Below are positions 44,441-56,510 of a stretch of 64,000 nucleotides of DNA, piece by piece. Below the pieces are notes generated by a model. The model was given only the letters and a program-made list of their open reading frames with translations, did no database searches and was not told the DNA's origin. Numbering within the stretch: position 1 is the first letter of the stretch; the number at the start of each line of letters is the position of its first letter. Made by a program: the position numbers and the translations under genes. The stretch covers positions 27,248,681 to 27,312,680 of the forward strand of contig CM066994.1 in the NCBI GenBank assembly GCA_033977485.1. Direction: 5' to 3'. The DNA is from Hydrangea macrophylla. Taxonomy: Eukaryota > Streptophyta > Magnoliopsida > Cornales > Hydrangeaceae.

Positions 44441-45818
44441 TGTTGGCACATAAATTTCAACCCAAATTCAAGTCCAACCCAAAGGAAGGTTCATGCTAGT
44501 TGAATTGGCCCAATTAGGTCAATTGGCCAAAATTCAAATAGAGATTAAGCTCAGTTTGGCCCAATAAGATTAATTGGCCCAATAAGATTAGATGGCTCAA
44601 TAAGAACCCACCCACAAAATTGTTTCAAAATCCAAACAGTACTCATTATACCCCAAATATGACTCACGTATCTTCACAACACATATGAGATACAAAGTTA
44701 GAATTTCAAAGCAAAGTTGGGATTACGGATGAGGTATCAATGTTCGAATTGCGAATAAAGATTCAGAACATCATTTGGGATCCTTGAAAATGAGATACGT
44801 GTCATCTCACTTGGAGATAACACAAGTAAAAGAGACAGTCATGTCAAAAAACGGATATCACTATTCGAATTTCAAATAGGATATTTGAATATCATTTGAG
44901 ATCTTTGGAAAATATGTACGTATCATCTCAAATAGAGATGATACAAACAAAATGAAGGTCCTATCAAGTCAAAGATGATATCCTAATTCGAATGTTGGAT
45001 ATAAGAAGAAGATACGTACCATCTTACATAGAGATGGTACAAAACAAAGAAGAGGCATCTGTCATCAAGGGAGGGCGATATATATCAATATTCGAATATC
45101 TCTTTCAAAAGATACGTATTATCCTAAAAGACACGAATGTTTCTAACGTTAGTTGAAAGATTCAAAAGATACGTATTATCTCTTTCAAATTTCAAAGAGA
45201 TATGGCATTATCCCATGACAGCATCTATAAATAAAGGGCTGAACCATCAAAGAAAGAGATAGAAGAAAAAAGAGAGAAACAGAGATAGAGATCGACATAA
45301 CAAAACAAAGGGTTCAAAAACTAAGAGTTCAGAGAAATAGAAAAGAGAACAGACGTACAGAGCTACAGAAGCTAGAGAGAGAAACACCTCTGTAGAAGAA
45401 GTAGAAGAAGCAGAAGAACAGAAGAAGAAGACGTCAATACAAGACTCCCAAAAGTATCAAACACAACGGAGTTCATCAGGTAAAGGGTTCCAAACCCTTT
45501 GGTAAAAAAAGATGTATTCGAATCTAATGTATTCTAGCTATGTAAAAACGGACCAAAATCCGTTCTTTCAATCAATAAAAAAATTCCTTCTTGTTTACCA
45601 TCTGTTGTTTCTTTTTGTTTAATTTTGTTTTCTTCTTATCGTTAATCGGAGGTCAAAAATAATTAACGATCTGTCATTAGGCAGATCGGAGACAGGGACA
45701 CCACAAATCAAACAATAAACACTGTCGTTCAAACGACAGTGGTAATTTGTTAAACACAGATTTTTGAATCCTACAAAACAAACACAACTCAGCGGGATGA
45801 TGAAAATTTGTGTCAACA
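44441..45818 (+). repeat. 5' LTR of a TAT/Retand-type Ty3 element (1378 bp)
   Basis: It begins TGTTGGCACA and ends TGTGTCAACA, which are short inverted ends. TGGCATGCCCTGTGGGAC follows at 45824 in the PBS position. A purine-rich stretch (45240-45430, AGAGAGAAACAGAGATAGAG-like) is probably the R/U5 area. No 3' LTR is in view because the element is cut by later insertions. Confidence 0.75.
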
Positions 45819-45823
45819 AATTT

Positions 45824-45841
45824 CTGGCATGCCCTGTGGGA
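45824..45841 (+). other. Putative PBS of the TAT-type element
   Basis: TGGCATGCCCTGTGGGAC lies 5 nt after the LTR. It starts TGG, as needed to pair with the CCA tail. The tRNA was not identified; the related string TGGCACGCCCAGTGGGAC is common at this place in plant TAT-lineage elements. Confidence 0.55.
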
Positions 45842-46058
45842 CCTGTCTTTCCTCCCATCTTTTGATAAAAGAAGAAACAAAACAAAAAAAAGGTGTGATG
45901 TCTTTTAGAAGGATAAAAAAAACGAACTTACTAATTTCAGATTCGTTTTTTTTTTCATCAGGAATGCGGAGCTGATCCTAGAAAGGCCAAAGTATACTCT
46001 CATCATTAGGAGACCACCTTCTCCTCAAAATGAAAAGGCAAGATCCTGGAAAGAGGTT

Positions 46059-47383
46059 TTGCTTACCCCAGTGCATGTCACTTGCGAGGCCCCAAGGCGC
46101 GAAACGCCCTTGCAGGTCTCCGTAGTGGCTCGTACAAACGGAAAAGCATCTTCTCTGAACAAGGTCGAAACCTTGAGAAGGGGGGCTGACGTACTTTTAC
46201 AATCAGCCAGGAAGATCGGGTCTACACATCCGTTAACCAAAAAGTTTTTGAAAACTGCTGAAGAATCCGTGGAGGCAGCAGCAATTGCCACTGCAGTGGC
46301 TATGTCAGGCGCCTCTGATGCCGCCATACTTTATGTGGCCTCTGGAGCCGAGAAAGCGGTCATAACAGCGATGGCAGCCCAAAACGCTGCCACCAAAAAT
46401 TCGTTTCTTCAACGAAAGGCACCTACGGTGTGTTCGTTCACCGAGCAGAATGCATCTAGTATGCATTCCCTGGGCCAACGAAACATTCGTTCGAACCCCC
46501 TTCAAGTCAACAAAACTTTGACTAGAAATTCGTTTCTTCAACGAAAGGCACCTACGGTGCATTCATTTATCGGGCAGAACGCATCTACCACGCGTTCCCT
46601 GGGCCCACAAAAGGTTCATGAGAGTTCATTTTCCAACGTACTCCCCACAAATCCAAAATTTTACAAGTCTACGTACACACCTAAACCGTGTTCGGAAGCT
46701 CGATGGAATGTATATCCGCACCATCAACAGGCTCAAAGGATCAACTATCCTCCCATTCAAAGAAATCCCTATCCTACCACTTTGATGGTAGAATGAAGTG
46801 GGCATTTTGCTCGAAGTACGGAATGAAGTGGGAATTTTGCTCGAGGTACGGAAGTCGTTCCATCTATAACAATAGGAGCTCGCCCTGACATAACTCCAAA
46901 TAGAAAAAGCAAGAAACAAAAAGAAGAAGGATCGGTGGCGGCTAATGTCATAGCTGCAATCGAAAAGGCTCTGAGTAATGAAAGCCAGAGGGAATCAAAT
47001 AAATCCCAATTTTTTCCACAAGAAATTCGAATACAAATGCCCGAAGCAATAAAAATAACTCATCAAGTTCGTCTTGCCAAAACCAACTGTCGCACCAAGG
47101 ACCTGTTACAAGATCTATGAGCAAAGGGATTAGCGTTGATGATGATAGGCGAAAAAACGAAGCTTCATGTAACGAATCTCTTGACGAAGATATCTATATT
47201 CAGAATCCATTGTATGGAGCCGAAGAATCTTCATCCTCAGAGAACGAACTCCCTTTAGTTTCGAGACACAAAGGGAAGACCAAGGCTGTTGCAGTTATGA
47301 TGGCAGAAGGAATAAGTGATGGCCAAGACCCGCCCTCCCAACAGGATACGATGGCAGAGAAAGTTTCTGTTCTACAAGAATAA
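46059..47383 (+). pseudogene. N-terminal gag region of the TAT-type element
   Basis: Frames at 46059-46796 (245 codons) and 47117-47383 lie where the gag N-terminus belongs. The first has an Ala-rich stretch (AAAIATAVAMSGASDAAILY) and a duplicated segment (NSFLQRKAPTV twice, at about residues 114 and 157). A decayed in-between stretch at 46797-47116 contains a duplicated GAATGAAGTGGG phrase. No known domain was recognised. The position after the PBS, and the following gag domain, support the call. Confidence 0.5.
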
Positions 47384-47405
47384 TTAGAAAAAAAAGGAGT
47401 AGGAG

Positions 47406-48314
47406 ATGGCGGCTCTTCTAATACAAATTCAAGACCTTCAGGCTCAAGTGGCAAATGTAATTGCAGGCGTTGGGAGTATTCAGACCCCATCATCTTCGAT
47501 GGGGCATGAACCACGTGCTATAGTCCAAACTCCTACAAAACACCCACAAGGGACAACAATACCTATAACTGCTCAGGACATGATGAATCCGATGTTGTTG
47601 GCCATGATTGATGACTTAGTCAGAAAGCAGGTGCGAAAAGAAAAAGAAAAAGATGATGAGAGCTTTCGAATGGTGACAAAGCCATATCCGGCGTGGGTTG
47701 ATGCCGCTCCATTCCCTTCCTGTTTCTCATAACCGGATTTTAAAATGTTTGATGGAACGGGAGATCCAAGACAACATGTAGCCCACTTCCTCTCCCGATG
47801 TGGACCTATTGCCCAAAACGAAGCACTTTGTCTTCAATTATTTGTCCAATCCCTTGAAGGTTCTGCATGTACTTGGTATGCCAACCTCTCTGAAGGTTCA
47901 ATACCAAATTGGGATTCTATGATGAAAGAGTTCCTTAAGCAATTCTGTAACACTCAAAGGCGAGTTGGGGTGCCTGAGCTTATTGAAACGAAACAACGTG
48001 ACAATGGACCAGTCACGGATTTCATTGCAAGATGGCATGCTTTAACTTTTGCTTGCCCGCAGAAGTTCACCCAATTGGAGTTGATCAGGATGTGTTTGAA
48101 TAATTTTTGACATGACCTTTCCACCACCCTTGTGGCTCAAACATTTGAAGGATTCAATGATTTGTGCACCAAGGCACATGACATGGAGCTACATCTCAGT
48201 AAACAAAGGAGAACCAGAACATCCGAGAAGTTCGAAGCCTCGACTGTAGCAGTGGTCGAAACAAGAAATAAGCCTGCTGTAACAATCGGAGTGAAAAAAA
48301 ACAAAGGACAGTAA
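47406..48314 (+). pseudogene. First gag (capsid) domain of the TAT-type element
   Basis: Sequence YPAWVDAAPFP, then after one stop PDFKMFDGTGDPRQHVAHFL, ALCLQLFVQSLEGSACTWY and WDSMMKEFLKQFCN are the retrotransposon gag (Retrotrans_gag type) pattern. LIETKQRDNGPVTDFIARWH follows. Stops at about 47730 and 48108 (a TGA where relatives have Arg) and a frame change near 48315 show decay. It would form the capsid of the particle. Confidence 0.75.
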
Positions 48315-48318
48315 GAAG

Positions 48319-49386
48319 ATGTCCATGAAAGAAAGGTTGGAGAAAAAGTATTCCTTCAAGGATGATTTGGTAGAAGACCTTTTCGAAGATTTGTTGGAAC
48401 AAAAGCTTATCACACTCCCGGATGTCAAACGACCCAATGAGGTAGGAAAAACGAATGACCCGAAGTATTGCGCCTACCATCGTTTGATTAGTCATCCGCT
48501 CAGCGATTGTTTCGTCTTAAAAGACAAAATCCAAGAGCTCATTGACTCTAAAACTATCGAGATTCCCCCGGTGGAGAAAACTACTTCCAATCCAGCGACG
48601 ACTACAGAAGAAGGTGTTGTCTACAAAGATTCTGGAGTGATGAAGGAAGAATCCAGTGATGAAGAATGGACTATGTTTGAGTCTAAAGGGATGAAGAAAA
48701 AATGAAAAGCTGCTCTAAAGTCATCTAACAAAATGAATGGTAAAGGTGCAAGTGCAGAAAACCATAAGCATAGAAAGTCAAAAGACCAGGAGAAAAGGAA
48801 GTCCAAACTGGTAAAGGACAAGAAAAAGAAAGAGAAAAAGATGAAGAAAGAAAAGGGAGAAAAGCTAGTTCCTACGGAACTCCTGGAGCAAATTCCTCCG
48901 CTTCCGATCACTCTTGAGGAATACATGCCTCCTGAGTTGCAGTCTGAGGAGTTACGAACAATAATGGAGAAGGACAAAGAACAAGTTGTTTCGGTTCCAT
49001 GTATATCCATTATCGTTATAAGTGATGATGAGGATAAAGAAGAAATAGTGCAAATATGTTCGCCTTTAGGGCAACGAGCCTCGTCGCCTATTTGCATTCC
49101 CGATTCTCCGATGTATGAGCCCGAGTCTCCGCAGTATACTCCGGCTTCTCCGATCTATGAGCCCGAGTCCCCGCAATACTCTTCGGCTTCTCTGATGTAT
49201 GAGCCCGAGTCTCCGGAATACTCTCCTGCTTCTCCGATCTATGAGCCCGAGTCTCCGCAATACTCTCTGGCTTCTCCGATCTATGAGCCTGAGTCTCTGG
49301 AATACTCTCCGGCTTCTCCGATCCATGAACCCAAGTCCCCACAATACTCTCCTGCTTCTCCGGACTATGAACTAGAGTCTCCTTAA
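48319..49386 (+). pseudogene. Gag C-terminal region with RNA-Pol-II-CTD-like heptads
   Basis: One frame, broken only by a TGA at 48703. The first part has the gag C-terminal motif YCAYHRLISHPLSDCFVLK and KIQELI typical of TAT-lineage gag. After 48733 comes a Lys/Glu-rich basic segment (KDKKKKEKKMKKEKGEK), an acidic stretch (SDDEDKEE), and from 49114 to the TAA at 49384 about thirteen heptads of the form YxPxSPx (YEPESPQ, YTPASPI, YSPASPI). The heptads are encoded by 42-bp double units. The pattern matches the YSPTSPS repeat of the RNA polymerase II largest subunit. Function unknown; not expected of a gag protein. Confidence 0.7.
49114..49383 (+). repeat. 42-bp tandem repeat encoding paired heptads
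   Basis: About six and a half 42-bp units encode YEPESPQ-YSPASPI pairs in phase. Tyrosine at position 1 and Ser-Pro at 5-6 are kept in nearly all heptads (exceptions YSSASLM, YEPESLE, and HEPKSPQ in which Tyr is His). Confidence 0.9.
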
Positions 49387-49839
49387 TGTGGTGCAGAATC
49401 GGGATACAAATCAGATACAGAGGTTACACGGATTTGTCGAAGGGAATTGAGATTTCAGCATAAAGAACGATCATATCGGTCAGATGACGAATTATGGGAC
49501 CGATCGAAGAAGAGATTTCGACGTGAAGATTCCGAACCTAGCTTTACCACTCAAAGTTTATACTATACTTCTCCAGCAAGAACGTATGATGGAGAGAGTG
49601 TTTCGAGTGATCACTTCATGTGTAATGTCATCACAATGGACATTGATTTCACATAAGGATATATTCAAGTTGACAGTAGCCCCAATGATGAAGAAAGGGC
49701 GAGAATCGATGTCCGAAGGGACGTCGATGATCGGGCAAAGTTGACAGTCTCCTTGAAAGAATTAAATCCGAGAAATCTGGGGAATCATATAATAGAAAGG
49801 AATCAAATCTTGAAACACCCTTTCCCTACATAGGTCGAA

Positions 49840-50530
49840 AGAGTTCCTTTTCCAACGCATTATACCATACCCAACTTTCCCTTGTACAATGGAATAGGTT
49901 GTCCAAGGGCAAATCTCGTACGATTTCTTGCTCATTACAGAAACACAGCAAGAAGTCAAGCTTTACTTCTACGGCAGTTTGTCTTATCACTCACAGGGTG
50001 GGCGGACGAATGGTACTTTAGATTACTGGCTAATTCAATTCCTAATTGGGATACAATGGCTGATCGATTCTATAGAAAATTTTATGTGCATGGTGCCATG
50101 GAAGTCAAAATGTTCGAACCTTTGGGAACAGATGACGTGTCAATCCAAACACATGATATGTTGGAAGGAACTATTGATGAGAAAATCGAAATGATTCTCG
50201 AATCCAGGAGTATGGGCTTCTTCAGACCTAGAGACTTGTTTCCACCATGGGTACAACAAGAAGCCTTTCCTGAAGGGTACGAACTCCCAGAGTTTGTCAT
50301 TTATGAAGGCCATGGAGATCCTGAAAAGCATGTCAGACGTTTTCTCAAGCAATGTGGAGAACTGCTCAAAACCAAGCCTTATGTTTACGACAGTTTCCCC
50401 TTTCCTTAAACGGAATTGCTATGGATTGGTTTCGTATGTTGGAGGGGGTTCACATTCCCAGTTGGAATGTAATGAGAGATGGATTCATTGAATCCCAGAT
50501 TATTTACCGAAGGGATCCGAAATACCTTAG
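49840..50530 (+). pseudogene. Second and third gag-like modules of the TAT-type element
   Basis: Module 2 reads VPFPTHYTIPNFPLYNGIG, LLLRQFVLSLTGWADEWYF, NSIPNWDTMADRFYRKF. Module 3 reads FPEGYELPEFVIYEGHGDP, EKHVRRFLKQCGE, and after a frame change near 50352 ALCLRQFPLSLNGIAMDWF and IPSWNVMRDGFIE. Each follows the same order as the gag domain at 47690-48000, so the element carries three capsid-like modules. They are diverged from each other and frame-broken. Confidence 0.65.
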
Positions 50531-51373
50531 GGGCATGACAAACTTACAACTCCATGATGATGAAGGGGCAATAACGGATGAGGAAAATCAAAGTGATGGT
50601 GGGTCTTCCGTAGCTTCTGCCAATATGGTGCAAACCTCTGAAGAAGGTCAGAATAAAATTGTTGATGTATGTCAGACATACCTTACATACAATAGAAGGA
50701 CAAGAAATCCACAAGCCCCGCATACCCAGGAAACTCAAGTTTCGACACCTCAAAAAGGGGCATCGCATAAGGAAGGACAAGTCGAATATGACGTCATTAC
50801 ACATCTCAAGAAAATCCCTGCATTATTAAGAATTTATGATGCTTTGAAAATGTCCCCAGAACTTAGAGAAGCTTTGATATGTGCCTTGGCAAACCCTGAA
50901 AATTTTTATGAAGAAGTTAATAAAAGAGAACAAGGAAAATCATCAGCTGCGTGTATGTCAATAATTACTTTTGATGAAAGTGATATGATGACCAACATAC
51001 CAAACCATAACCGCACGTTATTCTTAACAGGGGTCATCAATGGTACCGGTATAAACAGGGTCATGGTTGATAATGGATCCGCTGTTAGTCTTTTGCCAAA
51101 AAGGGTTTTAATATGTCTCAACTCCGCACAAGCCATCTTGTGATCTAAGGATTCAATCAAAATAAGCAACGTCCTATAGGAAAAATTAAACTAAGGACGA
51201 AGTTCGGAGGTATTGAAGAAGATACGGAATTCCTGGTCATTGACGTTGATACATCGTATAATGCCTTGCTAGGGCGTTTATGGATGCATAATCATGATGT
51301 TGTGCCATCAACATATCATCAATGTATCAAATATCCTATCCTTGTATCGGATGAGAAAGGAAATGTTGTCTAA
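50531..51373 (+). pseudogene. Aspartic protease region of the TAT-type element
   Basis: The frame 50352-51143 ends with TNIPNHNRTLFLTGVINGT and VMVDNGSAVSLLPKRVL. The DNGS at about 51069 takes the place of the canonical DTG/DSG active site of retropepsins, as often in this lineage. After a frame change, DTSYNALLGRLWMH gives the second hydrophobic-Gly motif. It would process gag-pol. Confidence 0.7.
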
Positions 51374-52258
51374 AAACAAGGAAGAATTATTACAGACAAT
51401 GATCCCTTCTATGGGGTGGAGGCATATTATGTGGATGCTTGTTTTTACGAGAAGCCTATAAAGGAAAATGGTGGGAGCAAGAAGCAAATGAACAGTGGAA
51501 ATGTCGAAACAGTTAAAAGGACGTTTCGATACACCCCAAAGTTTCAAAGGGAACCAGGGGCACGAGCACTAACTCCAACAAGCCCAATCTTAGAGTTAGG
51601 CGACAAGTTTGTCCTACCACTTAGGAAGACTGAGTGCACCTATGTGGAGTCCTACAAGAAATTTGTGGTCTCACAAAATAAAAAGGGTTCGAAACCCATT
51701 TTATTTCATGCAATGGGTGACATAAATCGAAAGAACTCGAAAGTCGAACCTAATGAAGAAGATTTGAAACTCGAAAAGCCGAACTTCAGTGACAAAACCA
51801 CTGAGATGTTGGTGAAAGTTGGCCTTGATCCTAAAAAAGTGTCAAAATCAAGAATAGAACCTTTCAACACAATGTTGACACCTGCACAAAAAAGAGCCGT
51901 ACTTCAAGGGCAAAGAATTGAGCCAAGAACGGAGGGTTTGGGATATCAAGATACTGATAGTAGTTTACTTGAGAACGAAGTCTCAGTAAACATGATTTTC
52001 GTACAACCAGAGTTTGGTCAGGCCGATGATATTGATGAAACGGGCCTAGCTCCTACTGAATTCGAAGAAGGTGGACAGGCCATAGTAGACGAGCTTAGAG
52101 AAATAAACCTTGGGAATGAAGGAGAAAATTGACCGACATTTATAAGTGCTTGCTTATCTGATGAAGAAACGGAAGCATATATCTCGTTCTTAAAGGAATA
52201 TCGAGATGTATTTACCTGGAATTATGATGAGATACCTGGTCTCAACCCTAAATTGCAG
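51374..52258 (+). pseudogene. Protease-RT linker of the TAT-type element
   Basis: One long frame (51416-52132) of about 238 codons has no known domain beyond LTPAQKRAVLQGQRIEPRTEG, a phrase I associate with pol linkers of this lineage. After it come SFLKEYRDVFTWNYDEIPGL and a one-base frameshift near 52260, the usual entrance to the RT domain. Confidence 0.6.
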
Positions 52259-52260
52259 TT

Positions 52261-53616
52261 CATAAACTAGCAACTCATCCAGGTCAGCCTGCAGTCAAAC
52301 AACCGCAAAGGCGAATTCGTCCTGAATTATCTGGCCAGATCGAAGCCGAAGTAGATAAGCTCATCAAAGCTGGGTTTATAAGAGAAGTTCAGTATCCTAT
52401 CTGGCTAGCTAACATAGTCCCGGTAAAGAAGAAAAATGGCCAAATAAGGGTGTGCATTGATTTTCGCGACCTCAACAAGGCTTGTCCGAAGGATGACTTT
52501 CCTTTGCCCATAATCGAACTTCTTGTGAATGCAACAATGGGTTATGAGGCCTTGTCTTTTATGGATGGGTATTCAGGGTATAATCAAATCCGCATGGCAC
52601 CTGAGGACGAAGAGTTAACTGCATTCCGAACCCAAAAAGGTGTATTTTGTTACAAAGTAATGCCCTTTGGCCTAAAAAATGCAGGGGCCACTTACCAAAA
52701 GGCGATGAATGTCATTTTTGGGGATTTGCTCCATAACACTATTGAGTGCTATGTTGATGATATGGTGGTAAAAATGAAAGAAAGGAAGCACCATCTCCAT
52801 GATCTAAGAAAGATCTTTGAACGGTTGCGACGCTATCGACTCAAAATGAACCCACTTAAATGTGCCTTTGGAGTCACATCTGGAAAATTCTTGGGATTTG
52901 TGGTCCGTCACAGGGGGATCGAAATTGACCCTACCAAGATCAAGACTATCCAAGAAATGCCTCCTCCGAGAAACTTGCGTGAGCCAAAGGGTCTACAAGG
53001 AAGACTAGCTTACATAAGAAGGTTCATTTCCAATCTAGCAGGACGTTGTCAACCATTCTCAAGATTGATGAAAAAAGGAGTTCCCTTTGAATGGGATCAA
53101 TCATGTCAGAATGCCTTTGATAGCATTAAGGGTTATCTCATGAAGCCTCCGGTACTTATGAGTCCAATAAAAGGCAAACCATTGCTGTTATATATTGCGG
53201 CACTTAATAACTCCTTGGGTGCGCTCTTGGCTCAACACAACAAGCAAAGAAAAGAAAACGCCTTATACTACTTAAGTCAAACCTTAGTAGGGGCAGAAGT
53301 CAATTACACCCTAATTGAGAAAGTTTGCCTCACTCTTATGTTTGCTCTGCAAAAATTGAAGCACTATATCTCCGAGCACGAAGTTAAACTCATTTCAAAC
53401 GCGGATCCTTTAAAATACATATTGTCTTGACCTGAACTTTTGGGAAAGATTGCAAAGTGGGCTGTGATTCTACAACAATTCTCTATTGAATATGTTTCAC
53501 AAAAGGCAGTAAAAGGTCAAGCCTTAGCCAATTTTCTAGCAGCTCATCCAATTCCTGATGATTCTCCTTTGGTAACTGATTTGCCCGATGAGGAAGTAAT
53601 GCAAGTGGAGTTATGA
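52261..53616 (+). pseudogene. Reverse transcriptase and RNase H of the TAT-type element
   Basis: The frame is open from HKLATHPGQPAVKQPQRR through RT: IREVQYPIWLANIVPVKKKN, RVCIDFRDLNKACPKDDFPL, FMDGYSGYNQIRM, MPFGLKNAGATYQ and the catalytic YVDD in ECYVDDMVV. The connection and a first RNase H follow (LLLYIAALNNSLGALLAQ, ISNADPLKYILS). A TGA at about 53428 (where relatives have an Arg or Lys before Pro) and a stop near 53614 break it. The N-terminal frame is shifted at 52260. All RT catalytic Asp residues are kept, so decay is moderate. Confidence 0.85.
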
Positions 53617-53625
53617 AAAGGATGG

Positions 53626-54026
53626 GAGATGTACTTCGATGGAGCTTCAAGAAGCCCAGATGGAAAGAAACAAGAAAATCCCAAAGACAACCGATCTAGG
53701 ATCGAAATTGTGTTCGTAACTCCTGAAAATGGAGTCATCCCATATTCGTTCGCTTTAACAGAGGGATGTTCAAACAATGAAGCAGAATACGAATCTGTGA
53801 TTGCTGGACTCGAAATAGCATTACAGATTCCAATTGAAGAATTGACTATATATGGAGACTCGGAACTTGTGGTAAAACAACTGCGTGGGGAATATATGGT
53901 TAAGAAGATGAGTCTTATCCCTTACCACGAAAGGGCGGATCAACTACTCTCCCAGTTCAGCAAAGTACACATTTTCCACATTCGAAGAAGTGTCAATTCA
54001 CGAGCTGACTCACTGGCAGGCTTGGC
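53626..54026 (+). pseudogene. Archaeal-type RNase H of the TAT-type element, cut by an insertion
   Basis: The sequence has the four acidic positions of the second RNase H found in TAT-lineage elements: FDGAS, NNEAEYES, YGDSELVVKQL and NSRADSLAGLA. The reading stops at 54026, where the Tekay-like LTR (TGTAATAACC) begins. The integrase and 3' LTR must lie beyond the inserted elements, outside the window. The dual RNase H identifies the lineage. Confidence 0.8.
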
Positions 54027-55311
54027 TGTAATAACCTGCATTTTCTTGCATTGTCATATTTAAAATTATATATACTTTGTCTGCTTTTAAATTCCAATCC
54101 TTATGTGAAAAATTTATTTCTTGACTAATATCATTATTGAAATTTCTTTTGGAGTCAAAATGCGATTTTCATAAAATCTGGCAATACCTGTGTTAAATTT
54201 CAAATTTGTATTTCAAAACGGTGGAATTATTTCTTGTAAACTCAAACTGTATTTTTATAAAATCAGAAAACTATTTCTAACGTTAAAATAAATTCTCTGT
54301 ATTTTTGTGATAAACACCGTGTCACGAAAATACCAGTTTAGGTTTAAAACTGTCCGCGCAGTGCTAAACTTCCACAGAATTTTGGGAGTGATTGATTGGA
54401 CAAATTTCTTTATACCCAATTATTATTGCTGATGCTTTTCCTTAGGCCTTATTTGGCAAATGCTTGTAGTATGTGTGTTGTCCTTATGCCATAAGCTTGA
54501 ATTCCCAAACACACCTTGACCCACACCATCTCCACCTACCCCTTGCTTTTATCAGTGGAGCATTATGAAATGCAGTGTATATTTACACATCATTGCTGCA
54601 CTTTCCTTCTAATTAATGGAGAATGAGTGGGATGTTAGGCCAATGTCCCTAAGGGTGAGTTTGATTATTTATACACCCAACCACACTACACATTCTGCAC
54701 TTCCATCACAGAGAAATTCAGTATTCACAGAGAGTTAGGAGAGTGCAGAGAGTTCTTCAAATTCCATAGAGAGAGAGAAGAGCTCAATCCTCCATAGCCA
54801 AGCTTGGAAATTTGGAATTTCGTAATTATATTTCTTTCTCAACAACTTCTTCAATCTATATCACAGTGAGTATTCTAAACTCACTTGGAATGTAATTTCA
54901 TATTTATTTGCTGTTAGTATAGTCTAATTTGCAGAACACCATTGTTAATTTTCGTATGAAAGCTTGAAGCTCAAAAATGGCAATTTTTCAAACTTAACCA
55001 AAATCAATTCTGTGAATTGGGAATGAAAGATCTTAGTCCCAATAAGCTGTGGTTCGAATACTATGGCTTAATTCATCCGTATTGCGACGTATCATTGATT
55101 TAAAGTTTTGTCACCTCTCGGTTTTACGTGAAATCCGAGAGCTATAATGAAAATTAGTTAAAACCGATTACGTATTCGTAATCCTTGTGAGAAAAGGAAG
55201 AGATTCATATATTATAAGTCATATATAGTTGCAGAATCAAAATGGGTCAAAAAGACCCCTGTTTTGCTGAAACAGGGCAGTTCCTGCGGAGAAGATGAAG
55301 CTTCTGCATCA

Positions 55312-55610
55312 TCTCGCGCCACGATCGCGCGCGCGGAAAAATCGCGCGAGCGGCCCGCGCGAGCGATCTTTCGCGCGAGCGGACCTCGCGCGCGATCCTC
55401 CTTTCCACAGGCAGACAAAAGAGTTTATATATATAAATGAAAATTTGGCTGGTCGCGCGAGCGAGGGTCGCGCGAGGATCCCTTCGCGCGAGCGATCCGC
55501 GCGCGCGACCTTGTATTTCTCAGGCAGAAAGAAAAGTTTAAAATAATAAAGAAAAATGGGCATTTCGCGCGAGCGGCCCGCGCGAGCGACTTTTCGCGCG
55601 AGCGAGTTCT
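55312..55610. repeat. TCGCGCGAGCG palindrome array
   Basis: Three clusters (55312-55400, 55453-55510, 55565-55610) contain TCGCGCGAGCG or near forms about a dozen times. The local CpG density is very high for this AT-rich window. The related LTRs at 16157 and 22799 lack it. Confidence 0.8.
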
Positions 55611-55989
55611 GACAGTTTGTTGTTTTGTCTGTTTTGTGTTTAAGAACTGTTTGGTTCAATTTTTATATACTGTTAAGGTCCTGTTTGGGAAATTTTGTTA
55701 ATCAGAACTCTTTTTGGTTACATTTGAACGATTAAAACATTGTAGTATGATCCCCGTACGTGTGTTTTTCTTTTAATTCAGTATTTTGCTTAAGTTCAAA
55801 TGCATATCATTCATGTGGGGTCAGTGGTACATGCATGTGGGTGTCGGTATGTGTGGAAAAGAGTAATGGTAGTGTGGAAAAGAGTAATGATAGTGTGGAA
55901 AGAGTATGAGTTTGAGTTGTGGTCGTGGTTGTGGTTGTGGTTGTAGTTGAAAATGCGGAAGAGGGTGTCTTTGAAATGCGAAGGTGGCA

Positions 55990-56245
55990 AATATGGACAC
56001 TCCCTGACGCCCATGGAAGCGTTAAAGTGTGTGACGCCGAACTTGGACACTCACTGGCACCCATGGAAGTGCTAAAGTGTGGCCTATGGACACTCCCTGA
56101 TAACTCGAGTCTGGATACTGTGTGAAGGGTTGCCCCGGTATTTGCATGGCGGTTAGGGTATTCAAAGTGTGAGGCATTGGACACTCCCTGGTACCCCGGA
56201 CCAAAGTGTGAGGCAAACTGGACACTCCCTGGCGCCCCGTTGCTA
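55990..56245 (+). repeat. GGACACTCCCTG..AAAGTGTG tandem repeats in the LTR
   Basis: Six units of about 45-60 bp have GGACACTCCCTG, then CCATGGAAGCG or similar, then TAAAGTGTG. The inverted equivalents are 16840-17100 and 23480-23740. They lie just upstream of the hairpin box. Confidence 0.85.
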
Positions 56246-56510
56246 AAGTGTGGCTATCTTAGTGTTTCAAAGATACCAGGAGTAGGATAGAGGGTTGTTG
56301 GGTTTTGTCGAGAGAAAAGAGTCAGTTAGATGCGATGGTGCATTGTTTTTCATACACGGTCACATATGTGTGAATTTATCTTTAAAATAATGTTGTAGTT
56401 GTTTTCTAAACGAGCTCTTTATCTTAAATATAAACTTGTGTTTTTAAATAGAAGTGGGAAAAAGGTAAATGAGTATGATTTACATTCAAAGCTATGTTTT
56501 TAATACTCAC

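Noticed and set aside
46305..46562. Reverse 85-aa frame with repeated HRRCLSLKKRI
   Set aside because: Shadow of the duplicated NSFLQRKAPTV segment in the gag N-terminal frame.
49066..49344. Reverse Arg-rich frames (84 and 92 aa)
   Set aside because: Antisense of the 42-bp heptad repeat; the + frame continues the gag C-terminal ORF.
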